64,000 bases of DNA from Amycolatopsis eburnea (GTDB taxonomy: Bacteria > Actinomycetota > Actinomycetes > Mycobacteriales > Pseudonocardiaceae), in NCBI RefSeq assembly GCF_003937945.1, contig NZ_RSEC01000058.1, forward strand, positions 248,001-312,000, written 5' to 3'. The position numbers and the translations under genes are program-made. The notes under the pieces were generated by a model. That model saw only the letters and a list, made by a program, of their open reading frames with translations, did no database searches and had not been told where the DNA came from. How positions within the stretch are numbered: the first letter of the stretch is position 1; each line of letters opens with the position of its first letter. Positions 19,741 to 29,752 of this stretch are shown piece by piece.

Positions 19741-20544
19741 TTAGCCGACGTGGGTCAGGTAGCGGCGGGCTGAGCGCTGGACGACCTCGTGGCCGTCGGT
19801 GCGGACGATCGCGTCCCACCAGGCGCCGTAGATCGCCTCGAAGCGGTACCCGGCCAGCAGCTCGGCCGCCCGGCGGACGACGTGCGGGCGCTCCGGGATC
19901 AGGTTCGGGTAGCTGTACATGAAGCCCACGTGCGTCCGGTCGGGGATGACCTGCACGATGTCGCCGGACAGCAGCGCGCCCTGCCCGTCCTCGCCGTCCG
20001 GCCAGTGCAGGACCGTGCCGCCGGTGAAGTGCACGCCGAGGTTGATCAGGCGCAGGTCGTCGGCGACGTCGAGGGTCGTGCCCGACCAAAGCTTGATCGC
20101 CGGATCGGGCCGGCCGATCCACTCCTGGTCGCCTTCGTGCAGGTAGATCGGCACGTCGAACGCGTGCGCCCACTCCACCATCGTCGTGTAGTAGTGCGGG
20201 TGGCTGATCGCGATGCCGGTGATGCCGCCCAGGTCGCGGACCCGCGCCACCAGCGCGTCGTCGAGGTAGGCCGCGCAGTCCCAGAGGAAGTTGCCGGACC
20301 GCGCCTGGACCAGCAGCGCGCGTTCGCCGATCGCGAACCCGGGGTTCGAGCCGACGCCGATGATGCCGCGGCCCTGCTCTTCGATCCGCGGCGTGTATGT
20401 GCCGCTTTCGCGCAGGGAAGAAAGGTTCGTCCACTGCTGCCCGGACTGCGGGACGTACTGGCGTTCGTCCTCGCAGACCGGGCAGTCGTCGCGGGCGGTG
20501 GCGTACTGCATGCCGCACGCCAGGCAGATCGGTTCGGTGCTCAC
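19741..20544 (-). CDS. MBL-fold hydrolase with N-terminal zinc-ribbon and altered metal motif
   Basis: The 267-residue protein starts at GTG 20544. Its first 25 residues hold two CxxC pairs (ICLACGM and DCPVCED), a zinc-ribbon-like cap. The rest resembles the metallo-beta-lactamase fold, including LLSGDIVQVIPD as the later Asp motif. The hallmark HxHxDH is altered: the text reads ISHPHYYTTMVEW, so the aspartate and last histidine are missing. Related actinobacterial proteins share this variant (recalled), so activity may be mono-metal or lost. A hairpin that masks its ribosome site lies directly upstream. The substrate is unknown. Confidence 0.75.
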   Translation of the reverse strand: MSTEPICLACGMQYATARDDCPVCEDERQYVPQSGQQWTNLSSLRESGTYTPRIEEQGRGIIGVGSNPGFAIGERALLVQARSGNFLWDCAAYLDDALVARVRDLGGITGIAISHPHYYTTMVEWAHAFDVPIYLHEGDQEWIGRPDPAIKLWSGTTLDVADDLRLINLGVHFTGGTVLHWPDGEDGQGALLSGDIVQVIPDRTHVGFMYSYPNLIPERPHVVRRAAELLAGYRFEAIYGAWWDAIVRTDGHEVVQRSARRYLTHVG

Positions 20545-20548
20545 AGCG

Positions 20549-20582
20549 GTGTCCTCCCAGAATGTGGATCCTGGGAGGACAC
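20549..20582 (-). promoter_or_regulatory. Hairpin enclosing the ribosome site of the MBL gene, also a possible greA terminator
   Basis: Arms GTGTCCTCCCAG and CTGGGAGGACAC pair perfectly over 12 bp around a 10-base loop. On the minus strand the 3' arm contains GGGAGGAC, the ribosome site for the GTG at 20544. It begins 11 bases after the greA stop. It can act as a greA terminator, as a translation lock on the MBL gene, or both. Confidence 0.65.
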
Positions 20583-20593
20583 GCTATCCGCGG

Positions 20594-21097
20594 CTACTTC
20601 GCGTCGGTGTAGGGAACCGCCTTGACGAGGGTCACCTTCTGCAGCTTGCCGTTGGGCAGCTCGTACTCGCGGGACTCGCCCTCCTTGGCGCCGAGCAGGG
20701 CCTTGCCCAGCGGCGACTCCGGGGAGTACACGTCCAGTTCGCCCTCGGCGCCTTCTTCGCGGGTCGCGAGGAGGAACTTCTCGTCCTCGTCGTCGCCCTC
20801 GTAACGGACGGTGAGGACCTTGCCCGGGCCGGCGGTGCCGTCGTTCGCGGGCGCTTCGCCGACCTTGGCCGAGCGCAGCAGCTCCTGCAGGTGGCGGATG
20901 CGCGCTTCGGCCTGGCCCTGTTCCTCGCGGGCGGCGTGGTAGCCGCCGTTCTCCTTGAGGTCGCCCTCTTCGCGGCTGTCGTTGATGCGCGCGGCGATGA
21001 CCGGACGATTCTCGATCATTTCGTCGAGCTCGTGCTTGAGCCGGTCGTAGGCATCCTGGGTCAGCCAGGTCACCTTGGTGTCGCTCACGGTCACCAT
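20594..21097 (-). CDS. greA: Transcription elongation factor GreA
   Basis: GreA rescues backtracked RNA polymerase by stimulating transcript cleavage through its coiled-coil tip. The 167-residue protein has the N-terminal antiparallel coiled coil ([20 protein letters not shown], then [20 protein letters not shown]), with the acidic tip residues D and E in [15 protein letters not shown]-terminal FKBP-like domain follows ([20 protein letters not shown]). It is slightly longer than the E. coli protein owing to an insertion with DEDE. It follows the DUF4307 gene on the same strand, as in M. tuberculosis (recalled), separated by a terminator hairpin. Confidence 0.95.
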   Translation of the reverse strand: MVTVSDTKVTWLTQDAYDRLKHELDEMIENRPVIAARINDSREEGDLKENGGYHAAREEQGQAEARIRHLQELLRSAKVGEAPANDGTAGPGKVLTVRYEGDDEDEKFLLATREEGAEGELDVYSPESPLGKALLGAKEGESREYELPNGKLQKVTLVKAVPYTDAK

Positions 21098-21175
21098 CTC
21101 CTCGTCGGGCCTGCCAGGCTTGCGTGTTCAAGCCGGCCCACACGGGCGTAGTTGCCCGCGTGGCTGAGATAAAGG

Positions 21176-21201
21176 AAAAACACGGCCCGTCGTGGGCCGT
21201 G
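21176..21201 (-). terminator. Rho-independent terminator after the DUF4307 gene
   Basis: On the minus strand, CACGGCCC, a 5-base loop and GGGCCGTG are followed at once by TTTTT (21176-21180). This is the most classical stem-plus-T-run terminator in the window and lies between the DUF4307 gene and greA. Confidence 0.8.
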
Positions 21202-21292
21202 CTGAGGGGTCAGACTATCACGGCGCGACAGGTCGACGCCCGTTAATTCCGCTGGCCCCGGGCGTTGGGCGCGCGGTTCACCCCGTTGGCCG

Positions 21293-21736
21293 CTATGGGG
21301 TTGACAGATACCGTGGTATGTCGTACGAGCAGCCGTACACGTCGGCGGTCACCGGCTCCCCGATGCTCTTGATCGTGGTGCTCATCCTGCTGTACTTCGC
21401 GCCGGCGGGGATCAGGAGCTCTTTGCGGCCGCTCTCGGCGCCGGTCTTGTCGCGGGCCCGCACGATGCAGACACCCGGCTTGCTGTTGTCGTCCCGCGTC
21501 ACGTTGATGGTGATTTCCATCGCGTTGCCCGGTTTGGCGCTGAAGGCGACGCGCTCGGCGTCGATCGGCGCGGCGCCGAGGTTGACGTACGCGACCCACG
21601 CGATCACGCCGCTGACCAGCAGGGCGACGGCCAGGAAGAGCCAGCGGCGCCACCGCCGCGACGGCGCGGCCCGCCGGGTGCCGTACCGGCCTTCGGGCAG
21701 CACGGGGGCTGCCGTTTCCGCCGGTCCGCCTGCCAA
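21293..21736 (-). CDS. DUF4307 single-pass membrane protein
   Basis: A TTG at 21736, seven bases after a perfect AGGAGG, gives a 147-residue protein. It has a short cytoplasmic start rich in R ([17 protein letters not shown]), one transmembrane helix ([19 protein letters not shown]) and an outside beta-rich domain with two cysteines ([10 protein letters not shown] and [12 protein letters not shown]). Size, layout and placement between greA and mca match Rv1081c of M. tuberculosis (recalled). The role is unknown. It is divergent from mca across 136 bases. Confidence 0.85.
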   Translation of the reverse strand: MAGGPAETAAPVLPEGRYGTRRAAPSRRWRRWLFLAVALLVSGVIAWVAYVNLGAAPIDAERVAFSAKPGNAMEITINVTRDDNSKPGVCIVRARDKTGAESGRKELLIPAGAKYSRMSTTIKSIGEPVTADVYGCSYDIPRYLSTP

Positions 21737-21872
21737 CGCGGGGCCTCCTGCTCGTTCTTGTCGTACCCGCGGGGACAATGGTGGGGCGGGTACGGCTTCG
21801 AGTATCCGCCCGCTGGGTGGGCGGCCCGCAGGTGGGTCGCGGAATACGGGTAGAGAAGGAGTCGTTCGCAGC

Positions 21873-22778
21873 ATGGTGGACCAGCTGACGAAGACCGCCA
21901 AGCCGCGCCTGCGCCTGATGGCCGTGCACGCGCACCCCGACGACGAGTCGAGCAAGGGCGCCGCCACGATGGCGCGCTACGCCGCCGAGGGCCACGAGGT
22001 GCTGGTCGTCACCTGCACCGGTGGCGAGGCGGGCAGCATCCTGAACCCCGCCATGGACCGCCCCGAGGTGCTGGCGAACATGGCCGAGATCCGCCGCGAG
22101 GAGATGGCCCGCGCGGCCAAGATCCTCGGCGTGAGCCAGCGCTGGCTCGGCTTCGTCGACTCGGGCCTGCCCGAGGGCGACCCGCTGCCGCCGGTGCCGG
22201 AGGGGTCGTTCGCGGTCGTGCCCCTGGAGGAGTCCACCGAGGCGCTGGTGCGCGTGATCCGGGAGTTCCGCCCGCACGTCATCACGACGTACGACGAGAA
22301 CGGCGGCTACCCGCACCCCGACCACATCCGCACCCACGAGGTGTCGATGGCGGCGTGGGACGCGGCGCCGGACCCGGCCCGGTTCCCCGACGCCGGCGAG
22401 CCGTGGCAGCCGTTGAAGCTGTACTACGGCCACGGCTTCTCGCGGGCCCGGATGACGCTGTTCGACGAGGCGCTCAAGGAGGCCGGGCTCGAGTCGCCGT
22501 ACACCGAGTGGCTGGCCAAGTGGGACCCGGACAAGGCCGATGTCATGGAGCGGGTGACGACCCGCGTCGAGTGCGGTGAATACTTCGAGGTGCGGGACGA
22601 GGCGCTCAAGGCGCACGCCACGCAGATCGACCCCACCAGCCGCTGGTTCGCGGTGCCGCTGGAAATCCAGCGCGAGGTCTGGCCGACCGAGGAGTACGAG
22701 CTGGTCAAGTCGCTGGTGGACAGCACGTTGCCGGAGGACGACCTGTTCGCCGGCATCAAGGAGAAGGTGAGTACATGA
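21873..22778 (+). CDS. mca: Mycothiol S-conjugate amidase
   Basis: Mca cleaves mycothiol conjugates of electrophiles, releasing a mercapturic acid for export and recycling GlcN-inositol, so it marks a mycothiol-using actinobacterium. The 301-residue LmbE-fold protein shows the zinc motif in [12 protein letters not shown] (H21, D24) and the later histidine in [10 protein letters not shown]. The length matches Mca rather than the shorter-loop MshB. A GAAGGAG site lies about 11 bases before the ATG. A small membrane protein gene overlaps its end by four bases (ATGA). Confidence 0.95.
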   Translation: MVDQLTKTAKPRLRLMAVHAHPDDESSKGAATMARYAAEGHEVLVVTCTGGEAGSILNPAMDRPEVLANMAEIRREEMARAAKILGVSQRWLGFVDSGLPEGDPLPPVPEGSFAVVPLEESTEALVRVIREFRPHVITTYDENGGYPHPDHIRTHEVSMAAWDAAPDPARFPDAGEPWQPLKLYYGHGFSRARMTLFDEALKEAGLESPYTEWLAKWDPDKADVMERVTTRVECGEYFEVRDEALKAHATQIDPTSRWFAVPLEIQREVWPTEEYELVKSLVDSTLPEDDLFAGIKEKVST

Positions 22779-23104
22779 GTCTGACGCTGCCGGCCGGCGT
22801 GGCGCTTCCGGTGACCGCGTCGGCCCTGGTCTTGACGCAGCAGCCGGGCAACGGCGACAACGGCGGGCAGGGGGAGGACTTCGGCAAGTCCTCCCCGGTC
22901 GGCTTCCTGGTGCTGATCCTGTTCCTCGTGGCGGTGGCCTTCCTGGTCCGCTCGATGACGAAGCACCTGAAGCGGGTCCCGGCGAGCTTCGACGACCCGC
23001 CCGCCGCGCCCGGGCAGCCGGAAGCGAAGCCCGGCGAGCCGGAGGCGGCCGAGGAGCCCGCGAAGCCCGCGAAGGACTCCCCGGCCACCAAGGCCGACAG
23101 CTAG
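22775..23104 (+). CDS. Small membrane protein translationally coupled to mca
   Basis: The 109-residue protein starts at an ATG overlapping the mca stop. It has an exported-type N-terminal stretch ([18 protein letters not shown]), one strong transmembrane helix ([20 protein letters not shown]) and a cytoplasmic tail rich in A, P, E and K ([20 protein letters not shown]). Position and layout match Rv1083 of M. tuberculosis (recalled). A role with Mca, for example anchoring or conjugate efflux, is suggested only by the coupling. Its end overlaps the convergent pnkp gene by four bases. Confidence 0.8.
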   Translation: MSLTLPAGVALPVTASALVLTQQPGNGDNGGQGEDFGKSSPVGFLVLILFLVAVAFLVRSMTKHLKRVPASFDDPPAAPGQPEAKPGEPEAAEEPAKPAKDSPATKADS

Positions 23105-25590
23105 AGCCGCGGGTCGACCGGGTCCGACTCCAGGGCGAGCACCGCGAACACGCATTCGTGGACTCGCCAGAGCGGCTCGCCCCGCGCGACGCGCTCCAGC
23201 GCCTCCAGGCCGAGCGCGTACTCGCGCAGCGCGAGCGTCCGCTTCCGGTTCAGCCCGCGCTTGCGCAGCCGGTCCAGGTTCGGCGGCAGCGTGTAGTCCG
23301 GCCCGTAGACGATCCGCAGGTACTCGCGCCCGCGCACCTTCACGCCGGGCTGAACGAGGCCGCGCGCGCCCCGCGTCAGGTTGGCCGCCGGCTTGACGAC
23401 CATGCCTTCACCGCCGCCGGCGGTCAGCTCCTCCCACCACGAGACGCCCCGGGCGACCGACGCGGCGTCCAGGAGGTCGACCTCGAGCGTCCGGGTCGGC
23501 TGGAACCGCGGCCCGGTCAGCCGCGCCAGCGTCGACAGGTGCCACGCGTGCGGCCGGTCGTGGTGGGTCGCCCCTTCGGACGCCAGCAGCTGGAACGGCG
23601 CCAGCCGGACGCCCTCCAGGCCCGACGTCGGCCAGCAGTAACGCCGGTAGGCCGCCCGGTAGGCGTCCACTGTGGACGAGCGGGCCGTCGTCCGCGCCAG
23701 CAGGTCCGCGACGTCGATGCCGCGGGACGCCGCCGTCGTCAGCGCCGACACCGCCGCCGGCAGCACCGCCTGGGCGGCCGCGCCCACCGACGCGTACTGC
23801 TCCGAGATGAGGGAGCCCGCCTTCGCGCTCCACGGCAGCAGCTCGGCGTCGAGCAGCAGCCAGCCCGTGTCCAGCTCCCGGAACAGCCCGGCCGCCGCCG
23901 TGCGCACGTCCGCCAGCAGCTCGTCGTTCTGCGCGGCCGGGAAGAACGGCCGCCCGGTCCGGGTGTACACCGCCCCGCCGCCCTCGATGCCGAACCGCTT
24001 GGCCGCGACGCCGTCCTGGCAGACCAGCACGACCGCCCGCGACCCCATGTGCTTCTCTTCGCACAGCACGGTTTCGACCCCGGCGGCCCGGTACTCGGCG
24101 AACGCCTCCTCCGGGCGCTCCAGGTAGTCCTCGCGCGCGGACGTCGAGCACGGCGCCATCGTCGGCGGCAGGTACGCGAGCCAGCGCGGGTCGACCGCGA
24201 ACCGGCTCATCACCTCCAGCGCCGCCGCCGACTGCTCCGCCGAGACGCCGACCCGGCCGTGGTGCGCGGTCTGCACGATCCGCTTCCCGGTGACGTCACC
24301 CAGCTCCAGCACCGCCGGCTCGCGTCCGCCCAGCGGCCGCGAAGCGTCCAGCGGCCGGGCCGGTTCGTACCAGACGCGGTGCGCCTTCACCGAGACGACC
24401 TGCCGCTCCGGGTAGCGCAGCGCGGTCAGCTTCCCGCCGAAGACGCACCCGGTGTCCAGGCACATCGTGTTGTTGACCCACTCCGGTTCGAGCGTCGGCG
24501 TGTGGCCGTACAGGACCATCGCGGACCCGCGGTAGTCGCGCGCCCACGGCAGCCGCACCGGCAGGCCGTACTCGTCGGTCTCGCCGGTCGTGTCGCCGTA
24601 CAGCGCCATGCTGCGCACCCGCCCGGACGCGCGCCCGTGGTACCGCTCGGGCAGCCCCGCGTGCGCGACGACGAGGTCGCCGCCATCGAGGACGTAGTGG
24701 GCGATCAGCCCGTCGCAGAACTCGTGCACCTGACGGCGGAACTCTTCGCTCTCCGCGCCGAGCTGCGCCAGCGACTCGGCGAGCCCGTGCGCGGCGTTGA
24801 CCTTCCGCCCGTGCAGCGCGCGCACCAGCTTCTGCTCGTGGTTCCCGCACACGACCAGCGCGTTCCCGGACGACTCCATCGCCATCACGCGCCGCAGCAC
24901 GCCCGGGGTGTCCGGGCCGCGGTCGACCAGGTCGCCGACGAACACCGCGGTCCGCCCCTCCGGGTGGACGCCGTCGACGTACCCCAGCTCGGCGAGCAGC
25001 TCGTCGAGCTCGGCCGCGCAGCCGTGGACGTCGCCGATCACGTCGAAGGGCCCGGTCAGCTCGCGCTTGTCGTTGCGCAGCGGCTCGAGGACGAGTTCCG
25101 CCTCGGCCACCTCGGCTTCCGAGCGCAGCACGTGCACGCGCCGGAATCCCTCGCGCTCCAGCGACTTCAGCGACCGCTGCAGCTCGCCGCGCTGCCGCCG
25201 GACGACGTGGTCGCCGAAGTCGCGGTCGGGCCGCGACGCGTTGCGCGCCACGCAGACGGCGAGCGGCAGGTCGAGCACGATCGCCACGGGCAGCACGTCG
25301 TGTTCCTTCGCGAGCTTCACCAGGCTCGCCCGCGAAGCGCGTTGGACGTTCGTCGCGTCGATGACGGTCGTCCGCCCGGCCGCGAGCCGCTTGCCCGCGA
25401 CGTAGTGCAGCGCGTCGAAGGCGGCGGGCGACGCGGCCTGGTCGTTCTCGTCGTCGGCGACGAGCCCGCGGAAGAAGTCGCTGGAGAGCACCTGCGTCGG
25501 CGCGAAGTGGGTGCGCGCGAACGTCGACTTGCCGGAACCGGAAGCGCCGACGAGCACGACGAGCGCCATGTCGGGGACGGTCAGCTTCAC
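23101..25590 (-). CDS. pnkp: Polynucleotide kinase-phosphatase of the bacterial Pnkp/Hen1 RNA-repair system
   Basis: The 829-residue protein has the three Pnkp domains in order. A 5' kinase (residues 1-170) has the P-loop GASGSGKST (K21). A calcineurin-type 2',3' phosphatase (180-460) has GDVHGC (D187, H189), GDLVDRGPD and CGNHE. A ligase-type adenylyltransferase (470-829) has the nucleotidyl lysine in CEEKHMGSRA (K513). With Hen1 it heals and seals tRNA or other RNAs cut by ribotoxins, while Hen1 methylates the end to prevent recutting. The start lies four bases inside the end of hen1, so the two are translated together. Confidence 0.95.
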   Translation of the reverse strand: MKLTVPDMALVVLVGASGSGKSTFARTHFAPTQVLSSDFFRGLVADDENDQAASPAAFDALHYVAGKRLAAGRTTVIDATNVQRASRASLVKLAKEHDVLPVAIVLDLPLAVCVARNASRPDRDFGDHVVRRQRGELQRSLKSLEREGFRRVHVLRSEAEVAEAELVLEPLRNDKRELTGPFDVIGDVHGCAAELDELLAELGYVDGVHPEGRTAVFVGDLVDRGPDTPGVLRRVMAMESSGNALVVCGNHEQKLVRALHGRKVNAAHGLAESLAQLGAESEEFRRQVHEFCDGLIAHYVLDGGDLVVAHAGLPERYHGRASGRVRSMALYGDTTGETDEYGLPVRLPWARDYRGSAMVLYGHTPTLEPEWVNNTMCLDTGCVFGGKLTALRYPERQVVSVKAHRVWYEPARPLDASRPLGGREPAVLELGDVTGKRIVQTAHHGRVGVSAEQSAAALEVMSRFAVDPRWLAYLPPTMAPCSTSAREDYLERPEEAFAEYRAAGVETVLCEEKHMGSRAVVLVCQDGVAAKRFGIEGGGAVYTRTGRPFFPAAQNDELLADVRTAAAGLFRELDTGWLLLDAELLPWSAKAGSLISEQYASVGAAAQAVLPAAVSALTTAASRGIDVADLLARTTARSSTVDAYRAAYRRYCWPTSGLEGVRLAPFQLLASEGATHHDRPHAWHLSTLARLTGPRFQPTRTLEVDLLDAASVARGVSWWEELTAGGGEGMVVKPAANLTRGARGLVQPGVKVRGREYLRIVYGPDYTLPPNLDRLRKRGLNRKRTLALREYALGLEALERVARGEPLWRVHECVFAVLALESDPVDPRL

Positions 25591-26954
25591 GCGGCCACCT
25601 CCTCACTGGTCGAAAAGACCGCCATCTGGGTCGGCGGTCCCGATTCCTGGTCCACCGGTCCGATCGGCAGGTACCGGACTTCGTAGCCGCGCCGGGTCGC
25701 GACGCCGTCCGCCCAGGCGCGGAACTCGGCTCGCGTCCATTCGAACCGGTGGTCGGCGTGCCGGAAATGCCCCATCGGCAGGAACTCGAACAGCCGGTTG
25801 TACTCCGCGTTGGGCGTCGTGACGATCACCGTGCGCGGCGCCGCGACGCCGAACACCGCGTGCTCCAGCGCCGGCAGCCGGTCCGCGTCGACGTGTTCGA
25901 CGACCTCCATCAGCACGGCGGCGTCGTACCCGGCCAGCGCCGGGTCGGCGTAGGTCAGCGCGGACTGCCGCAGCGTGACCCGGGTGTAGCCGCCCAGCCG
26001 CTTTTCGGCGATGGCGAGCGCGCCCGCGGAGACGTCGACGCCGACGATGTCGACGAAGGACCGCTCCTTCTCGAGCACGCGCAGCAGCGCGCCGGAGCCG
26101 CAGCCGAGGTCCAGCACGCGCCGCGCGCCCGCGGCCCGCAGCGCGGCGAGCACACTGCCGTGGCGCTGCGACGCGAGGCTTTCGGGCTGGTCCGGCAGCT
26201 CGGTGACCCGCGCTTCGGCCTCGGCCGGGACGTCGTCGGACTCGGCCAGCCGCGAAAGCGCGTAGTTCACCACCGGGCGGCGCCGGTCCAGGTAGCGGTT
26301 CGCGATCAGCTCCCGCTCGGGGTGCCCGGCGAGCCAGCCTTCGCCGGCGCGCAGCAGCTTGTCGGCCTCGTCCTGGCCGACCCAGTAGTGCTTGTCGCCG
26401 TCGAGCGCGGGCAGCAGCACGTAGAGGTGCCGCAGCGCGTCGCAAACGCGGTGGGTGCCGGACAGCGTCAGGTCGACGTAGCGGCTTTCGCCCCACTGCG
26501 GGAACTGCGGGTCGAGCGGGATCGGCGTGGCCGAAACGCGCCAGCCGAGCGGCTCGAACAGCTTGTGCACGGCCTCGGCCCCGCCGCGCGCGGACAGCGA
26601 CGGCACGCGGACCTCGAGGTCGAAGAGCTCGTCGACCAGCTCCGGCCGCGCGGTGCAGCGCCCCGCGAGCGCCGTCGTGTACGCGGCCCGCAGCGCGACC
26701 GCCAGGTACGAGCCGCCGGCGTAGGGCCGGTCGTTGACGTACTGGGTCAGCGCCGTGCCGCCGCCGCGGACGAGCCCGACCGGGTCGATCTCCACGAACA
26801 GCGCGGCCGTGCACCGCTCCGCCCCGGCTTCCGGGTAGAAGACGTGCGCGGTGCCGGCCGAGAGCGCGACCGACTGCGCTTTCTCCGGGTGCTTGTGGAG
26901 GAGAAAGCCCAAGTCGGTGGCCGGGTTCCGGGTCGTGGTGATGGTCAGCAGCAC
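25587..26954 (-). CDS. hen1: 3'-terminal RNA ribose 2'-O-methyltransferase Hen1
   Basis: Hen1 methylates the 2'-OH of the 3' end of cleaved RNA before Pnkp seals it. GTG 26954 gives the family-typical start [20 protein letters not shown] and a 455-residue protein. The N-terminal half is the bacterial Hen1 domain that supports ligase activation. The C-terminal half is the methyltransferase, with the SAM motif [11 protein letters not shown] and the metal-binding set MEVVEHVD and [15 protein letters not shown]. It is first in the two-gene operon and overlaps pnkp. It is divergent from the DUF255 gene across 65 bases. Confidence 0.95.
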   Translation of the reverse strand: MLLTITTTRNPATDLGFLLHKHPEKAQSVALSAGTAHVFYPEAGAERCTAALFVEIDPVGLVRGGGTALTQYVNDRPYAGGSYLAVALRAAYTTALAGRCTARPELVDELFDLEVRVPSLSARGGAEAVHKLFEPLGWRVSATPIPLDPQFPQWGESRYVDLTLSGTHRVCDALRHLYVLLPALDGDKHYWVGQDEADKLLRAGEGWLAGHPERELIANRYLDRRRPVVNYALSRLAESDDVPAEAEARVTELPDQPESLASQRHGSVLAALRAAGARRVLDLGCGSGALLRVLEKERSFVDIVGVDVSAGALAIAEKRLGGYTRVTLRQSALTYADPALAGYDAAVLMEVVEHVDADRLPALEHAVFGVAAPRTVIVTTPNAEYNRLFEFLPMGHFRHADHRFEWTRAEFRAWADGVATRRGYEVRYLPIGPVDQESGPPTQMAVFSTSEEVAA

Positions 26955-27019
26955 CGGCCCAGTGTGGCGGACCACCCGGTGACCGCGCGTCCGCTTTTCC
27001 GGGGTGCGACCCTGAAGGC

Positions 27020-28993
<1,974 letters not shown>

Positions 28994-29051
28994 TCGCCCT
29001 GGGTGAACGCGTCCCTGTTGCTCTTGTCTTCGGCGTAGCGTCAGTAGCGTT

Positions 29052-29065
29052 GTAATCATGTAATC
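29052..29065. promoter_or_regulatory. Direct repeat GTAATC-AT-GTAATC before the 29081 gene
   Basis: Two GTAATC hexamers with a 2-base spacer lie 16 bases before the ATG, just ahead of the GGAGG ribosome site. It is AT-rich against a GC-rich background. It could be an operator for the downstream protein, whose C-terminal part looks ribbon-helix-helix-like, or overlap a promoter. Confidence 0.4.
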
Positions 29066-29080
29066 GCGGAGGTGGCGAAC

Positions 29081-29638
29081 ATGGGACGAGGCTGGCGAGG
29101 TGGCCGGGGCTGGCAGCAGGCCGAGGTGCCTTCGGCGGACGACGCGGCGGCCTGGTTCGGCGGGCGCCTGCCCGACGGCTGGTTCACCGGCGCTCCGGAG
29201 GTGACGGTCGACCGCGAGGAGATCATCGTGGTCGGCGAGCTGCCGGCGTTGAGCGAAGAGCACGCCGACGACGCGGCCCGCGCGGCGGCGGAGGAAGGGC
29301 GGATCAGCCGGTTCCGCGAGGAGACGCGCGACGAGCGCATCGAAATCGCGCGCCAGGCGGAGCACCGCTACCAGCGCAAGGTGGCGTGGGGCGCCCGCCT
29401 CGGCGGGACGAAGGCGCTGTTCACGACGCATTCGGCCCCGGTGATGACCCGCTTGCGGCAGCCGGAGCGCCTGGTGCTGGACACGCTGGTCGACGCCGGT
29501 GTCGCGCGCTCCCGGTCGGACGCGCTCGCGTGGGCGGTCCGGCTGGTGGGCGAGCACGCCGACACGTGGCTGGGCGAGCTGCGCGAGGCGATGAGCAAGG
29601 TCGACGACCTGCGCTCGAAGGGCCCGGACCTGGCGTGA
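29081..29638 (+). CDS. Hypothetical soluble protein with possible ribbon-helix-helix-like C-terminus
   Basis: ATG 29081 behind GGAGG gives a 185-residue protein. The N-terminus is G/R/W-rich (MGRGWRGGRGWQQAEVPSAD), then comes a folded part (WFGGRLPDGWFTGAPEVTVD), a charged helical region (EEGRISRFREETRDERIEIA) and a C-terminal segment (DTLVDAGVARSRSDALAWAV) like the dimer helix of ribbon-helix-helix proteins. It may be a DNA-binding autoregulator given the GTAATC repeat upstream, but no family is recognised with certainty. It is monocistronic as far as can be seen. Confidence 0.7.
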   Translation: MGRGWRGGRGWQQAEVPSADDAAAWFGGRLPDGWFTGAPEVTVDREEIIVVGELPALSEEHADDAARAAAEEGRISRFREETRDERIEIARQAEHRYQRKVAWGARLGGTKALFTTHSAPVMTRLRQPERLVLDTLVDAGVARSRSDALAWAVRLVGEHADTWLGELREAMSKVDDLRSKGPDLA

Positions 29639-29696
29639 AGAAGTCCACGTTTAGGGGCCTCCCGCGGTTCTGAACCTGCGAGGCCGCCGGGGCTGC

Positions 29697-29730
29697 GGCA
29701 GGCTTACTACCAACGAGTAGGAAGCCTGCC
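29697..29730. promoter_or_regulatory. Inverted repeat upstream of the acyl-CoA oxidase-like gene
   Basis: Arms GGCAGGCTT (29697-29705) and AAGCCTGCC (29722-29730) enclose TACTACCAACGAGTA, itself palindromic at its ends. The core ACCAACG is shared with the operator-like palindrome at 40432-40446. It ends 12 bases before the ribosome site of the gene at 29753, a good place for a TetR-type repressor site. Confidence 0.5.
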
Positions 29731-29752
29731 GTCAGTCCTTCCGGAGGTAGCC

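Noticed and set aside
23101-26954. Pnkp/Hen1 as a novel system
   Set aside because: All motifs match the already characterised bacterial Pnkp/Hen1 RNA-repair pair; only its location is noteworthy.
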